64,000 nucleotides of DNA from Terricaulis sp. (GTDB lineage Bacteria > Pseudomonadota > Alphaproteobacteria > Caulobacterales > Aquidulcibacteraceae): NCBI GenBank assembly GCA_024707365.1, contig JANPZV010000002.1:1-64000 (forward strand), read 5' to 3'. Position 1 is the stretch's first letter. Every line of letters begins with the position of its first letter. Shown here in pieces: positions 23,821 through 34,505 of this stretch. Below the pieces are notes generated by a model, which saw only the letters and a program-made list of their open reading frames with translations, searched no databases and was not told where the DNA came from. A program made the translations under genes and the position numbers.

Positions 23821-25890
23821 ATGGCTAAAATTCTCGTCGACGGCGTTGAAGTCGACGTCCCTCCTGAGTTCACGTTGCTGCAGGCGTGCGAAGCCGCCGG
23901 CGCCGAGATTCCGCGCTTTTGTTATCACGAGCGCCTCTCGATCGCCGGCAATTGCCGCATGTGCCTGATCGAAGTGAAAGTTGGCGGAAAATCAGGGCCT
24001 AAGCCTGTGGCCTCGTGCGCGCAGCAGGTGAAGGATCTGCCGCCGCCGCGCGATGACAAGCTCAACGAACTGGTCACCAAGGGCGCGACCGTCGCCAAGG
24101 CGCGCAATGGGGTGATGGAGTTTCTGCTCATCAACCACCCGCTTGATTGCCCGATCTGCGATCAGGGCGGGGAGTGCGATCTGCAGGATCAATCGGTTGC
24201 GTACGGCCGGGGCGGCTCGCGTTTTGATGAAAACAAACGCGCGGTCGAAGAAAAATTCATGGGGCCGCTGGTCAAAACCGTGATGACGCGCTGCATCCAG
24301 TGCACGCGCTGCGTCCGTTTTGCGACCGAGGTGGCCGGCGTGCCGGAACTCGGCGCCACCGGGCGCGGCGAGGACATGGAAATCACCACCTATCTGGAAG
24401 CTGCGCTGACGAGCGAGCTTTCGGCCAATGTGATCGATCTTTGCCCGGTGGGCGCGCTCACCTCCAAGCCGTACGCGTTCAACGCGCGGCCCTGGGAGCT
24501 GAAGAAAACCGATTCCATCGACGTGATGGACGCGCTGGGCTCGAACATTCGGGTCGATGCGCGCGGCAATGCGGTGCTGCGCGTGCTGCCGCGCACCAAT
24601 GACGAGATCAACGAAGAATGGATTTCGGACAAGGCGCGCTATGCGGAAGATGGCCTGCAGCGCCAGCGGCTGGATCAGCCTTATATCCGTGAAAACGGCA
24701 AGCTGCGCCCAGCAAGCTGGGACGAGGCGCTGAGCGCCACCGCCAGAGCGCTTTCGGGCGATCCCAAGCGGATCGGCGCGATCGCCGGTGATCTGGCGTG
24801 CGCCGAGAGCATGAAGGCGGCGCTTGATCTTTTCCGCGCGCTCGGCTCGCCCAACACCGATTGCCGCGCCGATGGCGCCGAGATCGGCGGCGGCGCGCGT
24901 GAAGGCTATCTCTTCAATTCCACCATCGCCGGCCTCGATGAAGCCGATGCGATCCTGCTGATCGGGACCAATCCGCGCCTGGAAGCGCCAGTGCTGAACG
25001 CGCGCATCCGCAAAGCTTGGCTGCGCGGGGCGGAGATTGGCGTGATCGGCGAAGCGGCGGATCTCACCTACCGTTACGCGCATATCGGCGCCGGCCCGCA
25101 ATCGATCGCCGATCTTGGCGCGTTTGGCGATGCGCTGAACAAGGCGCAAAAGCCGCTGATCATCCTTGGCGCGGGCGCGCTGGCGCGCGCCGATGGCGCG
25201 GCGGTGTTGGCGGCGGCTGGCAAGCTGGCGGCGCGCGTCAGCAAAGAGGGCTGGCAGGCGTTCAACGTGCTGCATAGCGCCGCCTCGCGCGTGGCGGGCC
25301 TTGATCTTGGCTTCCTGCCGGGCGCGGGCGGCAAAAGCGCCAAAGAAATGCTGGCGGGCGGGCTCGATGCGCTGCTGCTGCTGGGCGTCGATGAAGCCGA
25401 GCTGCCGAAGGCGGGCACTGTGATTTATATCGGCACGCACGGCGATGCGGGCGCGCACCGCGCCGATATCATCCTGCCGGGCGCGGCCTATACCGAAAAA
25501 GACGCCACTTGGGTGAATACCGAGGGCCGCGTGCAATATGGCCGCCGCGCCGCCTTCCCGAAGGGGCAGGCGAAGGACGATTGGGCCATCCTGCGCGCGC
25601 TTTCGGGTGTGCTGGGCAAGGTGCTGCCTTACGATTCACTTGAGGCGCTGCGCGCCAAGATGATCGCCGATCACCCAAGCTTCGGGCAGGTGGATTACGC
25701 CCCCGGCCATGCCGGCGCGGCAAGCTTTGACGCGGGCGCCATTGGCGCCGCCGGCGCGCTGAGCGAGGCGGCGTTCAAAAGCCCGATCACAGATTTTTAT
25801 CTCACCAACCCAATCGCCCGCGCGTCCAAGACGATGGCCGAGTGCTCCAAGCTCAAGGCCAGCGCGAGCCATAAGGTGGCGGCGGAATGA
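23821..25890 (+). CDS. nuoG: NADH-quinone oxidoreductase subunit G
   Basis: NuoG (75-kDa) holds clusters N1b, N4 and N5. The N-terminal 2Fe-2S domain shows [20 protein letters not shown] and a Cys at PVASCAQQ. Next come [20 protein letters not shown] (the His-Cys ligands of N5) and [19 protein letters not shown] with [15 protein letters not shown] for N4. A catalytically inactive molybdopterin-oxidoreductase-like domain follows (about residues 240-610), with a C-terminal segment ending SHKVAAE. Length 689 residues is normal. Its stop overlaps nuoH as ATGA. Intact. Confidence 0.97.
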   Translation: MAKILVDGVEVDVPPEFTLLQACEAAGAEIPRFCYHERLSIAGNCRMCLIEVKVGGKSGPKPVASCAQQVKDLPPPRDDKLNELVTKGATVAKARNGVMEFLLINHPLDCPICDQGGECDLQDQSVAYGRGGSRFDENKRAVEEKFMGPLVKTVMTRCIQCTRCVRFATEVAGVPELGATGRGEDMEITTYLEAALTSELSANVIDLCPVGALTSKPYAFNARPWELKKTDSIDVMDALGSNIRVDARGNAVLRVLPRTNDEINEEWISDKARYAEDGLQRQRLDQPYIRENGKLRPASWDEALSATARALSGDPKRIGAIAGDLACAESMKAALDLFRALGSPNTDCRADGAEIGGGAREGYLFNSTIAGLDEADAILLIGTNPRLEAPVLNARIRKAWLRGAEIGVIGEAADLTYRYAHIGAGPQSIADLGAFGDALNKAQKPLIILGAGALARADGAAVLAAAGKLAARVSKEGWQAFNVLHSAASRVAGLDLGFLPGAGGKSAKEMLAGGLDALLLLGVDEAELPKAGTVIYIGTHGDAGAHRADIILPGAAYTEKDATWVNTEGRVQYGRRAAFPKGQAKDDWAILRALSGVLGKVLPYDSLEALRAKMIADHPSFGQVDYAPGHAGAASFDAGAIGAAGALSEAAFKSPITDFYLTNPIARASKTMAECSKLKASASHKVAAE

Positions 25891-27011
25891 ACCCGAGCGC
25901 TGATTACGTTCCGTTCGTAGCTTGGCCTGTCGAGGTCGAGTGGGCGCTCATGAAGACGGGCCAAGTGCTCATCATCATGATCCTCTTGCTGCTGACGCTG
26001 GCGTTCATCCTGTTGTTTGACCGCAAGGTCTGGGCGGCGGTGCAGCTGCGCAAGGGGCCGAACGTGGTGGGGCCTTTCGGGCTCTTCCAGAGTTTCGCGG
26101 ACTTTTTAAAGTTCGTGCTGAAAGAGATCGTGATCCCGGCGGGTGCGAACAAAACCGTGTTTCTGCTCGCGCCGCTTTTGACCTTCGTGGTGGCGTTTAT
26201 CGCTTGGGCGGTGGTGCCGTGGGGGCCGGGGATTGTGATCGCCGATCTTAATGTCGGCATTCTCTACATCTTCGCCATCTCATCGCTTGGTGTGTACGGC
26301 ATCATCATGGGCGGCTGGGCGTCGAACTCGAAATATCCGTTCCTTGGGGGCTTGCGCTCCGCGGCGCAGATGGTGAGCTACGAAGTCTCGATCGGCTTCA
26401 TCATCATCACGGTGCTCTTGCTGGTGGGTTCGCTGAACCTCACCACGATCGTGGAATCGCAGGCGGGCGGGGCCTGGAAATGGCATGCGTTCCGCATCTT
26501 CTATATCCCGGAATTTCCGGCGAACATTCTCGTTGGCGTGACGATGATCGTCATGTTCGTGATGTTCTTCATTTCGGCCCTCGCGGAAACCAACAGGCCG
26601 CCGTTCGATTTGCCGGAAGCTGAATCCGAGCTCGTGGCCGGCTATCAGGTCGAATACAGCTCCACGCCGTACCTGCTCTTCATGATCGGGGAATATCTCA
26701 ACATCGTGCTGATGTGCGCGATAATGACGATCTTGTTCTTGGGCGGCTGGCATTTGCCGCTTGGCTCGATCGAAGCGCTGGGGCTTTCGCCGTTCTGGGC
26801 CGGCGCGCTCGCCATGCTGGTTTTCTACGTGAAGATCTGGGCGGTGTTCTTCATGTTCGCGATGGTGAAGGCGATTGTGCCGCGCTACCGCTATGACCAG
26901 CTGATGCGGCTGGGCTGGAAAATCTTCCTGCCGACCTCGCTCGTGGCGGTGGTCGCCATGGGCTATTACGTCGCCTTTCTGCAGCCGGCTTCGGCGGGGG
27001 TGGCGCCATGA
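25887..27011 (+). CDS. nuoH: NADH-quinone oxidoreductase subunit H
   Basis: NuoH (ND1) forms the membrane side of the quinone channel. The 374-residue protein has about eight helices, with the conserved [57 protein letters not shown] and the acidic loop [20 protein letters not shown] with Glu residues needed for coupling. GTMW-like C-terminal segments contain [22 protein letters not shown]. The start overlaps nuoG and the stop overlaps the following lipoprotein gene (both ATGA). Intact. Confidence 0.97.
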   Translation: MNPSADYVPFVAWPVEVEWALMKTGQVLIIMILLLLTLAFILLFDRKVWAAVQLRKGPNVVGPFGLFQSFADFLKFVLKEIVIPAGANKTVFLLAPLLTFVVAFIAWAVVPWGPGIVIADLNVGILYIFAISSLGVYGIIMGGWASNSKYPFLGGLRSAAQMVSYEVSIGFIIITVLLLVGSLNLTTIVESQAGGAWKWHAFRIFYIPEFPANILVGVTMIVMFVMFFISALAETNRPPFDLPEAESELVAGYQVEYSSTPYLLFMIGEYLNIVLMCAIMTILFLGGWHLPLGSIEALGLSPFWAGALAMLVFYVKIWAVFFMFAMVKAIVPRYRYDQLMRLGWKIFLPTSLVAVVAMGYYVAFLQPASAGVAP

Positions 27012-27232
27012 TCCGCGCGCTCGTTCTCGTCGCCGCACTTGGGCTGTCCGCTTGCGCAACAGAGGCCGTTCCCGAACAGCCGGTTGCGCCGCGCCCGCAA
27101 ACCGCGACTGTCGCTTTGAGCTCTGACGCCGAAGAAATTGCTGCGCGGGAGTGTGGTTCGCCCGTCCGCCCCGAGACGGTGCACCATGAATCGAACGCGA
27201 TCACCTTCCGCTGTCTGAGAGAGGAGCCCTGA
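27008..27232 (+). CDS. Small lipoprotein between nuoH and nuoI
   Basis: The 74-residue product has a short signal sequence and lipobox LSAC (about residues 13-16), then a Pro/Ala-rich spacer and a small domain with two cysteines ([16 protein letters not shown] and [10 protein letters not shown]) that could form a disulfide in the periplasm. I do not recognise the family. Its start overlaps the nuoH stop (ATGA) and its TGA overlaps the nuoI ATG, so it is tightly coupled on both sides. A membrane-anchored periplasmic protein co-made with complex I is a notable arrangement; the function is unknown. Confidence 0.7.
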   Translation: MIRALVLVAALGLSACATEAVPEQPVAPRPQTATVALSSDAEEIAARECGSPVRPETVHHESNAITFRCLREEP

Positions 27233-27720
27233 TGTCTCGTCTGCTGCAAGCGGCCAAGGGCGCCTTGATGCTCGACATGATCGGCGGCTTCGCCATCGGC
27301 ATGCGCTATTTCTTCCGCCGTAAGGCCACGGTGAATTACCCGTTCGAGAAGGGGCCGCTTTCCCCGCGCTTTCGCGGCGAACATGCGCTGCGCCGCTACG
27401 CCAACGGGGAAGAGCGCTGCATCGCCTGCAAGCTGTGCGAGGCGATCTGCCCGGCCCAAGCCATCACCATCGAGGCCGAACCACGTGAGGACGGCTCGCG
27501 CCGCACCACGCGCTACGACATCGATATGGTGAAATGCATCTATTGCGGTTTCTGCCAGGAGGCGTGCCCGGTGGATGCGATCGTGGAGGGGCCGAATTTC
27601 GAGTTTGCCACCGAAACGCGCGAAGAACTTTATTACGACAAGGAGCGTCTGCTCGCGAACGGCGATCGCTGGGAGCGGGAGATCGCGAAGAATTTGGAAC
27701 TGGACGCGCCATACCGCTAA
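27232..27720 (+). CDS. nuoI: NADH-quinone oxidoreductase subunit I
   Basis: NuoI (TYKY) carries 4Fe-4S clusters N6a and N6b. The two ferredoxin motifs are complete: Cys63, 66, 69 and 73 in [15 protein letters not shown], and Cys102, 105, 108 and 112 in [20 protein letters not shown]. Length is 162 residues, with an amphipathic N-terminal region ([17 protein letters not shown]) that lies on the membrane. The ATG at 27232 shares its A with the preceding stop. A 159-base repeat-filled gap separates it from nuoJ. Intact. Confidence 0.97.
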   Translation: MSRLLQAAKGALMLDMIGGFAIGMRYFFRRKATVNYPFEKGPLSPRFRGEHALRRYANGEERCIACKLCEAICPAQAITIEAEPREDGSRRTTRYDIDMVKCIYCGFCQEACPVDAIVEGPNFEFATETREELYYDKERLLANGDRWEREIAKNLELDAPYR

Positions 27721-27739
27721 GGGCGGCGCGAAAATAACC

Positions 27740-27870
27740 TTGCTCTCCCGCTTGCGGGGAGCTGTCCGCGAAGCGGACTGAGGGGGCGCGGCGCGATTTT
27801 CGCCGCAACTTTCCCCTCCGTCGCTCGCTTCGCTCACGACACCTCCCCCGTAACGGGGGAGGATTGGGAG
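27740..27870. repeat. Mosaic palindromic repeat (BIME-like) between nuoI and nuoJ
   Basis: The left half contains CTCCCGCTTGCGGGGAG and GTCCGCgaaGCGGAC followed by TGAGGGGGC. The right half is the same layout on the other strand: CCTCCCCCGTAACGGGGGAGG (two 9-base arms around TAA), then a CGCTCGCTTCGCTCACGA palindrome and CCCCTCCG. The two halves face each other as an inverted pair around GCGCGATTTTCGCCGC. Similar CTCCC-rich repeats are scattered through many alphaproteobacterial genomes. It could fold into strong mRNA hairpins and modulate expression between nuoI and nuoJ. Confidence 0.7.
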
Positions 27871-27879
27871 AGCTTGAGG

Positions 27880-28482
27880 ATGTTGGCGATCGCCTTTTAC
27901 GTGCTGGCGGCCATCGCCGTGATCTCCGCGTTCGCGGTGATCGCGGCGCGCAACCCTGTGCATTCGGTGCTGTTTCTCATCCTCACCTTCTTCACGGCGG
28001 CGGGGCTGTTCGTGCTGCTGGGCGCTGAGTTTTTGGCGATGCTGCTGGTGGTGGTTTATGTCGGCGCGGTGGCGGTGCTGTTCTTGTTCGTCGTCATGAT
28101 GCTCGACGTCGATTTTGCCGAGATGAAGAAGGGCTTCCTGCAATATCTGCCGGCGGGCGCGCTTGTGGCGCTGGTGCTGCTGGGGGAGCTCGGCCTTGTG
28201 GCCGGCGCTGCGATGTCGGTTCCCGTGCCGATCCCGCTGGCGAGCGATGGGCAGGCGGCGGTGACCAACGCCGAAGCGATCGGCCAGGTGCTCTACACCG
28301 AATATCTTCTGGTGTTCCAACTCGCGGGGCTTGTGCTGTTCGTGGCCATGATCGGGGCGATCGTGCTGACGCTGCGCCGCCGCCCTGGCGTGAAAAAGCA
28401 AGACATCGCCGCCCAAGTCGGGCGCAAGCGCTCCGAGGGCGTTGAGTTGAAGGACATCCGACCGGGGCAGGGGCTGGGCTGA
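27880..28482 (+). CDS. nuoJ: NADH-quinone oxidoreductase subunit J
   Basis: NuoJ (ND6) is a five-helix membrane subunit whose third helix contains a pi-bulge central to coupling. The sequence shows [20 protein letters not shown], the conserved [29 protein letters not shown] segment (with [18 protein letters not shown] as its core) and a terminal helix [20 protein letters not shown]. The 200-residue protein ends in a charged tail. The start is the ATG at 27880 rather than the TTG six bases earlier. The stop shares a base with nuoK. It directly follows the BIME-like repeat. Intact. Confidence 0.95.
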   Translation: MLAIAFYVLAAIAVISAFAVIAARNPVHSVLFLILTFFTAAGLFVLLGAEFLAMLLVVVYVGAVAVLFLFVVMMLDVDFAEMKKGFLQYLPAGALVALVLLGELGLVAGAAMSVPVPIPLASDGQAAVTNAEAIGQVLYTEYLLVFQLAGLVLFVAMIGAIVLTLRRRPGVKKQDIAAQVGRKRSEGVELKDIRPGQGLG

Positions 28483-28790
28483 TGGATATCGGGCTTGCAC
28501 ATTATCTGTTCGTGGCCGCCGCGCTGTTCACGATCGGCTGCTTTGGCATCTTCGCCAACGCCAAGAACGTCATCATCATTCTGATGTCGATCGAGCTCAT
28601 CCTGCTCTCGGTGAACGTCAATCTGGTGGCGTTTTCGGCGTTCTTGCAGAACATCGAAGGCCAGATTTTCGCCATGCTGGTGCTGACCGTGGCGGCCGCC
28701 GAAGCGGCTGTCGGGCTCGCCATTCTCGTCACGTACTTCCGAAACCGCGGCAATATCGCGGTTGAGGATATCAACCAGATGCGGGGCTGA
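28482..28790 (+). CDS. nuoK: NADH-quinone oxidoreductase subunit K
   Basis: NuoK (ND4L) is a three-helix subunit with membrane-buried glutamates. The 102-residue protein shows [35 protein letters not shown] (core [17 protein letters not shown], with the essential Glu), and [22 protein letters not shown] with the second Glu. The C-terminus [11 protein letters not shown] is typical. The ATG at 28482 overlaps the last base of the nuoJ stop. nuoL follows two bases after its stop. Intact. Confidence 0.97.
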   Translation: MDIGLAHYLFVAAALFTIGCFGIFANAKNVIIILMSIELILLSVNVNLVAFSAFLQNIEGQIFAMLVLTVAAAEAAVGLAILVTYFRNRGNIAVEDINQMRG

Positions 28791-28792
28791 TC

Positions 28793-30796
28793 GTGGCTTT
28801 CTCTCCCGAAGTCCTGATCGTTCTGGCGCCGCTGCTTGCGGCGGCGTTCGCGGGCCTCCTGCAAAAATTCATTGGCGATAAGGTCGCCATGGGCGTGACC
28901 ACCGCTTCGGTGGGGCTTTCGCTCGCGCTCTCCTGGCCGATCTTTATCGGCTTTGTCTGGGGCGATGAAACCGCGCGGGTGATCGAGCTTTTCCGCTTTA
29001 TCGATGTGGCCGGCTTTAGCTCCACCTGGAGCGTGCGCATCGATACGCTGAGCGCGGTCATGCTGGTGGTGGTCAACACCGTCAGCTTCCTGGTGCATGT
29101 CTATTCCATCGGCTACATGGCCGAGGATCCGCATCGGGCGCGGTTCTTCTCCTACCTTTCATTCTTCACCTTCTCGATGCTCGCGCTGGTGACGGCGAAT
29201 GATTTTCTGCAGCTCTTCTTCGGCTGGGAAGGGGTGGGCGTCGCCTCCTATCTCTTGATCGGCTTCTGGTTCCAGAAGCGCAGCGCCAATGACGCGGCGA
29301 TCAAGGCGTTCGTCACCAACCGGGTCGGCGATTTCGGCTTCGCGCTCGGGATCATGGCGATCTTCTTCTGCTATGGCTCAATCCAGTTCGACGCGGTGTT
29401 CGAGGCGGCGAAAGCTTCGCCCGGCATGCTGATCGGGATCGACAATTTCTCGGCGCCCGCCGTCGAAGTGATCGCGGTGCTCTTGTTCATCGGCGCGATG
29501 GGCAAATCGGCGCAATTTTTCCTGCATGTCTGGCTGCCGGACGCGATGGAAGGCCCGACGCCGGTTTCGGCGCTGATCCACGCCGCCACCATGGTGACGG
29601 CGGGCGTGTTCATGGTGTGCCGCGCGGGCGATCTTTATCACCTTGCGCCGTTCGCTTCGGCGGTGGTGACGGTGCTGGGCGCGGTGACGGCGCTGTTCGC
29701 CGCCACGGTGGGCTTGGCGCAAAACGACATCAAGCGCGTGATCGCGTACTCGACCTGCTCGCAACTCGGCTACATGTTCTTCGCGGCGGGCGTGGGCGCC
29801 TATGACGCGGCCATGTTCCACCTTTTCACGCACGCCTTCTTCAAGGCGCTCTTGTTCCTGGGCGCGGGCTCTGTGATCCACGGCATGCACCATGAGCAGG
29901 ACATGCGCTTCATGGGCGGGGTGCGCAAACCCATGCCGATCACCTGGGCGATGATGCTGATCGGCACCTTCGCGCTGATCGGCTTTGGCATTCCGCATGT
30001 GGGCGGCTTTGCCGGCTTCTATTCCAAGGACGCGATCATCGAGGCCGCTTACGCCAGCCACGCTTTCGGCGCGCAATTTGCGTTCTGGTGCGGGGTTGGG
30101 GCCGCGCTGCTGACGAGCTTCTATTCCTGGCGCCTCGCCTTCATGACGTTCGAGGGCAAATTCCGGCCCAACCCGGATGCGCACCATGACGATCACGGCG
30201 ACGCCGATGCGCATCATCACGATAAGCCGGCCGACGGCGCAGCGCCGGCGCATGAATCGCCCTGGATCATGCTGGCGCCGCTGTTTGTGCTGGCCGCCGG
30301 CGCGATCGCGGCGGGCTTTATCTTCTATCCTTACTTCCTGGGCGAGCACGCCGACGGTTTCTGGCGTCACGTCATGCCGGTGGAGCACGGCCATCACGAC
30401 TTCCCCGAATGGGTGCTGTGGGCGCCGCTGATCGTGACGGTGACGGGCTTCCTGTTCGCGGTGATCTTCTATCTGTGGAAGCCAGCCGCGCCCAAGGCGA
30501 TGGCCAAGGGCCCGGTTTGGGCCTTCCTCTACAACAAATGGTATTTCGACGAGATCTACGACTTCATCTTCGTGAAGGGCGCGCGGGCGCTGGGTGATCT
30601 CTTCTGGAAAGTGGGCGATCGCAAGCTGATCGATGGGCTTGGGCCCGATGGCGTTGCGGCCAGTTCACGCTTCGTCGCGCGGCAAGCGCGCAAATTGCAG
30701 ACGGGCTTTGTGTATCATTATAGCTTCCTCATGCTGATCGCCGCTGTCGCGTTCGGCGCCTATGCGATTTACGCCGGCATCGGGGGCGGGCAATGA
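28793..30796 (+). CDS. nuoL: NADH-quinone oxidoreductase subunit L
   Basis: NuoL (ND5) is the distal antiporter-like proton-pumping subunit with a long lateral helix. The 667-residue protein has about sixteen membrane segments. It shows [16 protein letters not shown], the conserved Glu in [16 protein letters not shown], and lysines in [20 protein letters not shown] and [18 protein letters not shown] [20 protein letters not shown] His/Asp-rich loop, [17 protein letters not shown], lies at about residues 463-479. The start is a GTG at 28793 and the stop overlaps nuoM as ATGA. Intact. Confidence 0.96.
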   Translation: MAFSPEVLIVLAPLLAAAFAGLLQKFIGDKVAMGVTTASVGLSLALSWPIFIGFVWGDETARVIELFRFIDVAGFSSTWSVRIDTLSAVMLVVVNTVSFLVHVYSIGYMAEDPHRARFFSYLSFFTFSMLALVTANDFLQLFFGWEGVGVASYLLIGFWFQKRSANDAAIKAFVTNRVGDFGFALGIMAIFFCYGSIQFDAVFEAAKASPGMLIGIDNFSAPAVEVIAVLLFIGAMGKSAQFFLHVWLPDAMEGPTPVSALIHAATMVTAGVFMVCRAGDLYHLAPFASAVVTVLGAVTALFAATVGLAQNDIKRVIAYSTCSQLGYMFFAAGVGAYDAAMFHLFTHAFFKALLFLGAGSVIHGMHHEQDMRFMGGVRKPMPITWAMMLIGTFALIGFGIPHVGGFAGFYSKDAIIEAAYASHAFGAQFAFWCGVGAALLTSFYSWRLAFMTFEGKFRPNPDAHHDDHGDADAHHHDKPADGAAPAHESPWIMLAPLFVLAAGAIAAGFIFYPYFLGEHADGFWRHVMPVEHGHHDFPEWVLWAPLIVTVTGFLFAVIFYLWKPAAPKAMAKGPVWAFLYNKWYFDEIYDFIFVKGARALGDLFWKVGDRKLIDGLGPDGVAASSRFVARQARKLQTGFVYHYSFLMLIAAVAFGAYAIYAGIGGGQ

Positions 30797-32304
30797 TCGC
30801 GCAAATGGCCGATTGGCCGCTCCTTACCATCATCACCTTCCTGCCGGCGGCGGGGGCGTTGCTGATCTTGCTCGCGCGCTCGATGCAGCGCGGGGAGGAT
30901 GCAGGTTACGATCGCGGCGTGCGGCTGCTGACGCTGCTTGTCACGCTGCTGACGTTCGCCATTTCGCTGGTGGCGTTCGCCGCGTTTGATCCGAGCTTGC
31001 CCGGCTATCAGCTGGTTGAGAACGTGCCGTGGGCGTTCGGCGCCGGCTATCGCATGGGCGTCGATTCACTGGCGATGACGCTGGTGATGCTGACGACCTT
31101 CCTCACGCCGATCTGTATTCTGGCGAGCTGGGTGATCGAGAAGCAGGTCTCCAGCTACATGGTGCTGTTTCTCATCCTCGAAACCTTGATGATCGGGGTG
31201 TTCTGCGCGCAGGACATCATCCTGTTTTACGTGTTCTTCGAGGCCGGCCTCATCCCGATGTTCATTCTCATCGGCGTGTGGGGCGGGGAGCGGCGCGTCT
31301 ATGCGGCGTTCAAATTCTTTCTCTACACGCTGCTCGGTTCGATCCTGATGCTTGTCGCCATCGTGGCGATGATCTCGATCGCGGGCACAAGCGGCATCCC
31401 GGAACTGACGGCGTTCGCCCAGCAAGGCGGGTTTAGCGAAAACATCCAGATATGGCTGTGGCTGGCGTTCTTTGCGTCGTTCGCGGTGAAGATGCCGATG
31501 TGGCCGGTGCATACGTGGCTGCCTGATGCGCACGTCGAGGCGCCGACGGCGGGCTCGGTGGTGCTGGCGGCGATCCTGCTCAAAATGGGCGGATACGGCT
31601 TCCTGCGCTTCTCGCTGCCGATGTTCCCGGATGCGAGCGCGTTTTTCACGCCGTTCGTGTTCGTGCTTTCGGTGGTGGCGATCGTGTGGGCGTCGCTGGT
31701 GGCGTTCCGCCAGGTCGATATGAAGAAGCTGATCGCGTATTCCTCGGTTGCGCACATGGGCTTTGTGACCATGGGCATCTTCACCGGCACGATCCAGGGC
31801 ATACAGGGCGCGATCTTCCAGATGATCTCGCACGGGATCATCTCCGGCGCGCTCTTTCTCTGCGTCGGCGTTGTGTATGACCGGGCGCATACGCGTGAGA
31901 TCGCCTTCTATGGCGGGCTGACGCATCGCATGCCGGTCTATGCCGCCATCTTCCTGCTCTTCACCATGGGCAATGTGGGCCTGCCGGGGACCAGCGGTTT
32001 CCCCGGTGAAATCCTCACCATGGTGGGCGCCTTCCAAGTGAATGCGTGGGTGGCCGCGGCGGCGTGCTTGGGCATTATTTTCTCGGCGGCTTACGCGCTG
32101 ACGCTCTATCGCAAGGTGGCGTTCGGCGTGATCGAGAACCCCAAGCTCAACACGATGACCGATATCGACGCCCGCGAATGGGTGCAGTTCGTGCCGCTGA
32201 TCATCGCCACTTTGATCTTCGGCTTCGCGCCCTCGCTGCTGCTCGACTACACGGCGGTGTCCGCGCAGACGATTGTTGAACAATTCGGGAGGGCCGCGCC
32301 ATGA
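30793..32304 (+). CDS. nuoM: NADH-quinone oxidoreductase subunit M
   Basis: NuoM (ND4) is an antiporter-like proton-pumping subunit. The 503-residue protein has about fourteen helices and shows [20 protein letters not shown] with the essential Glu, [20 protein letters not shown] with conserved Lys, [16 protein letters not shown] and [19 protein letters not shown]. The start overlaps nuoL and the stop overlaps nuoN (ATGA both times). Intact. Confidence 0.97.
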   Translation: MIAQMADWPLLTIITFLPAAGALLILLARSMQRGEDAGYDRGVRLLTLLVTLLTFAISLVAFAAFDPSLPGYQLVENVPWAFGAGYRMGVDSLAMTLVMLTTFLTPICILASWVIEKQVSSYMVLFLILETLMIGVFCAQDIILFYVFFEAGLIPMFILIGVWGGERRVYAAFKFFLYTLLGSILMLVAIVAMISIAGTSGIPELTAFAQQGGFSENIQIWLWLAFFASFAVKMPMWPVHTWLPDAHVEAPTAGSVVLAAILLKMGGYGFLRFSLPMFPDASAFFTPFVFVLSVVAIVWASLVAFRQVDMKKLIAYSSVAHMGFVTMGIFTGTIQGIQGAIFQMISHGIISGALFLCVGVVYDRAHTREIAFYGGLTHRMPVYAAIFLLFTMGNVGLPGTSGFPGEILTMVGAFQVNAWVAAAACLGIIFSAAYALTLYRKVAFGVIENPKLNTMTDIDAREWVQFVPLIIATLIFGFAPSLLLDYTAVSAQTIVEQFGRAAP

Positions 32305-33755
32305 TCGGGCCCGCGCAGGATCTTGCGTTTTCGCTTCCGCATTTTGGGCCCGAGCTTGTGCTCGTCGGCTTTGCGCTTTCCGCCGCCGTGATTGGCGCGT
32401 GGGGCGGAGAGCGGTCATTTAGGCCTCTATCTTTCCTTGGCATTGTCGCGCTGCTCGTCGCGGGCGGCTGGGCGATCGTGGCGCGGCCTGACGCGCCGGT
32501 GGCGATCTTTCAGGGCGTGCTCGTGGTCGATGGCGTTGGCGTGTTCGCCAAGGCGCTGATCGCGTTCGCGGCGGCGGCGACGCTGGCGCTCGGTTCCGAT
32601 TATTTCGGTGCGGCGAAGGATCGGCGCTTTGAATATCCGGTGCTGGTGGTGCTGGCGGCGCTTGGCATGTTCGTCATGGTCTCCTCGCAAGATCTGATCA
32701 GCCTTTATGTGGGCGTGGAGCTGCAAAGCTTGTGCGCCTACGTGCTGGCGGCGTGGCGGCGCGATGACTCGCGCTCTTCGGAAGCGGGCCTCAAATATTT
32801 TGTGCTGAGCGCGTTGGCTTCGGGCCTGCTGCTTTACGGCGCTTCGTTCGTTTACGGCTTCACCGGCTCGGTGCGGTTTGACGCGATAGCCGAAGCGGTG
32901 GCGCAAGGCCAGGGCGGGGTGGGCCTCTTGTTTGGCCTTGTGCTGATGCTGTGCGCGCTTGGCTTTAAAATGTCGGCCGCGCCGTTCCATATGTGGACGC
33001 CGGATGTGTACGAAGGCGCGCCCACGCCGGTGACGGCCTTCTTCGCGGCCGCGCCGAAAGTGGCGGCCGTCGCGCTGATGGCGCGCATTCTCTACGATCC
33101 GTTCATCGCGCTTGAGAGCCAATGGCTGCAGGTGGTGGTGGCGCTTTCGGCCATTTCGATGGTGTGGGGCTCCTTCGGCGCGCTGATGCAAACCAGCCTC
33201 AAGCGGCTGATGGCGTATTCGTCGATCGCCAATATGGGCTTTGCGCTGATGGGCCTTGTGGCGGGCGCCGATGCGGGCCCTGGGGCGGCGCTGATTTATC
33301 TCGCGCTCTATCTGCCGGCGACGATCGGCGTGTTCGCGCTGATCATGTCGATGCGCCGCGCCGGCGAGCCGGTGGAGACGATCGCTGATCTTGCCGGCCT
33401 TGCGCGCAAGCGGCCTTGGATGGCGACGCTCTACACCATGCTGCTGTTCTCGCTCGCGGGCATTCCGCCGTTCGCCGGCTTTATCGGCAAGCTGGTTGTG
33501 TTCCAGGCCGCGGTCGCGGCGGATCTGGCTTGGCTTGCTGTTGTCGGCGGCATCGCGGCGGTGGTGGCTGCGGGTTATTATCTGCGCATTCTCGCCTCGA
33601 TCTGGTTCAGCCCCGCGGCTGAGCCGCTCTCGCCGGCGAGCAGCACGGTGATGACGATGGCGAGCGCGGCGGCGTTGCTGTCCTTCCCGATCCTGATTGT
33701 GGCGCTGGGCGCGATTGAGCGCTGGGCGGCGTGGGCGATCGCCCGGAGTTTCTGA
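32301..33755 (+). CDS. nuoN: NADH-quinone oxidoreductase subunit N
   Basis: NuoN (ND2) is the third antiporter-like subunit. The 484-residue protein shows [21 protein letters not shown] with the coupling Glu, [21 protein letters not shown] with Lys, [22 protein letters not shown] (core [15 protein letters not shown]), [16 protein letters not shown] and [16 protein letters not shown]. The start overlaps nuoM; its TGA shares a base with the birA ATG. It closes the complex I gene set, so all fourteen subunits nuoA-N are present. Intact. Confidence 0.97.
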   Translation: MIGPAQDLAFSLPHFGPELVLVGFALSAAVIGAWGGERSFRPLSFLGIVALLVAGGWAIVARPDAPVAIFQGVLVVDGVGVFAKALIAFAAAATLALGSDYFGAAKDRRFEYPVLVVLAALGMFVMVSSQDLISLYVGVELQSLCAYVLAAWRRDDSRSSEAGLKYFVLSALASGLLLYGASFVYGFTGSVRFDAIAEAVAQGQGGVGLLFGLVLMLCALGFKMSAAPFHMWTPDVYEGAPTPVTAFFAAAPKVAAVALMARILYDPFIALESQWLQVVVALSAISMVWGSFGALMQTSLKRLMAYSSIANMGFALMGLVAGADAGPGAALIYLALYLPATIGVFALIMSMRRAGEPVETIADLAGLARKRPWMATLYTMLLFSLAGIPPFAGFIGKLVVFQAAVAADLAWLAVVGGIAAVVAAGYYLRILASIWFSPAAEPLSPASSTVMTMASAAALLSFPILIVALGAIERWAAWAIARSF

Positions 33756-34501
33756 TGATCGACGGCCAAGCGCCGGTCGAACTATTCGACGAGATCGACT
33801 CCACGCTTTCGGAGGCGCGCCGCCGCGCCGAGCGCGGCGATTTCGGCCCGGTTTGGCTGATCGCCAAGGTGCAAACCGCAGGACGCGGCCGGCGCGGGCG
33901 GGCGTGGCGCTCGCTCGATGGCAATCTGCTCGCCACCTATTTCAGCCGCAACGATCGCCCGCCGGCGGAGATTGCGCTGCTTGGCTTTGCGCTGGCGGTG
34001 GCGATTGCTGAGACGTTTGACGCCTATCTCGGCGCGCGCCGCGCGCTGGTGAAATGGCCCAATGACGTGCTGATCGACGGCGCGAAGATGAGCGGCATTC
34101 TGCTTGATTCTGGCGCAGCGCACGGTGCGGGCTGGGCCGCGCTTGGCTTTGGCGTCAATCTGGCGGCGGCGCCTGAAGGGCTTGATCAGCCGACGGCGTG
34201 CTTGCGCCAATTGTTGCCGCCAGATGTGCTTGCGCCCGAGCCGCTGGCGTTTCTTGTTGAGCTTCGCCCCAGGCTGGCGCAACTGGATGCGCAACTCGCG
34301 CAGCAGGGGTTTGGGCCGCTTCGGCAGGCATGGCTCTCTCGGGCGTATGGGCTTGGCCAGATGGCCCGCGTGGCGCAGGGTGAGGCTGTTTTGGAGGGGC
34401 GCATCGCCGGCCTTTCCGAAGCCGGCGCGCTGGAACTCGATACGAGCGAAGGCCGCAAGCTTGTGGCGGCGGGCGACATTTATTTTTCAGGCGCGAGTTA
34501 G
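33755..34501 (+). CDS. birA: Biotin-[acetyl-CoA-carboxylase] ligase
   Basis: BirA activates biotin as biotinyl-AMP and attaches it to carboxylase carrier domains. The 248-residue protein is a short BirA without an N-terminal helix-turn-helix, so it is an enzyme and not a repressor. The biotin-loop motif [20 protein letters not shown] and the catalytic [19 protein letters not shown] are present, with a C-terminal SH3-like domain ([23 protein letters not shown]). It starts within the nuoN stop (TGATG), and coaX follows five bases after its own stop. The nuoN-birA-coaX-rnj order is typical of alphaproteobacteria. Intact. Confidence 0.94.
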   Translation: MIDGQAPVELFDEIDSTLSEARRRAERGDFGPVWLIAKVQTAGRGRRGRAWRSLDGNLLATYFSRNDRPPAEIALLGFALAVAIAETFDAYLGARRALVKWPNDVLIDGAKMSGILLDSGAAHGAGWAALGFGVNLAAAPEGLDQPTACLRQLLPPDVLAPEPLAFLVELRPRLAQLDAQLAQQGFGPLRQAWLSRAYGLGQMARVAQGEAVLEGRIAGLSEAGALELDTSEGRKLVAAGDIYFSGAS

Positions 34502-34505
34502 GCCC

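Noticed and set aside
23355..23828. Plus-strand frame of 157 codons between the methyltransferase and nuoG
   Set aside because: It runs through a hairpin, overlaps the better-supported minus-strand small gene and the nuoG start, and its sequence changes character twice; no ribosome site.
27740..27870. CRISPR array between nuoI and nuoJ
   Set aside because: The palindromes are unequal in sequence, not direct repeats with regular unique spacers, and no cas genes are near.
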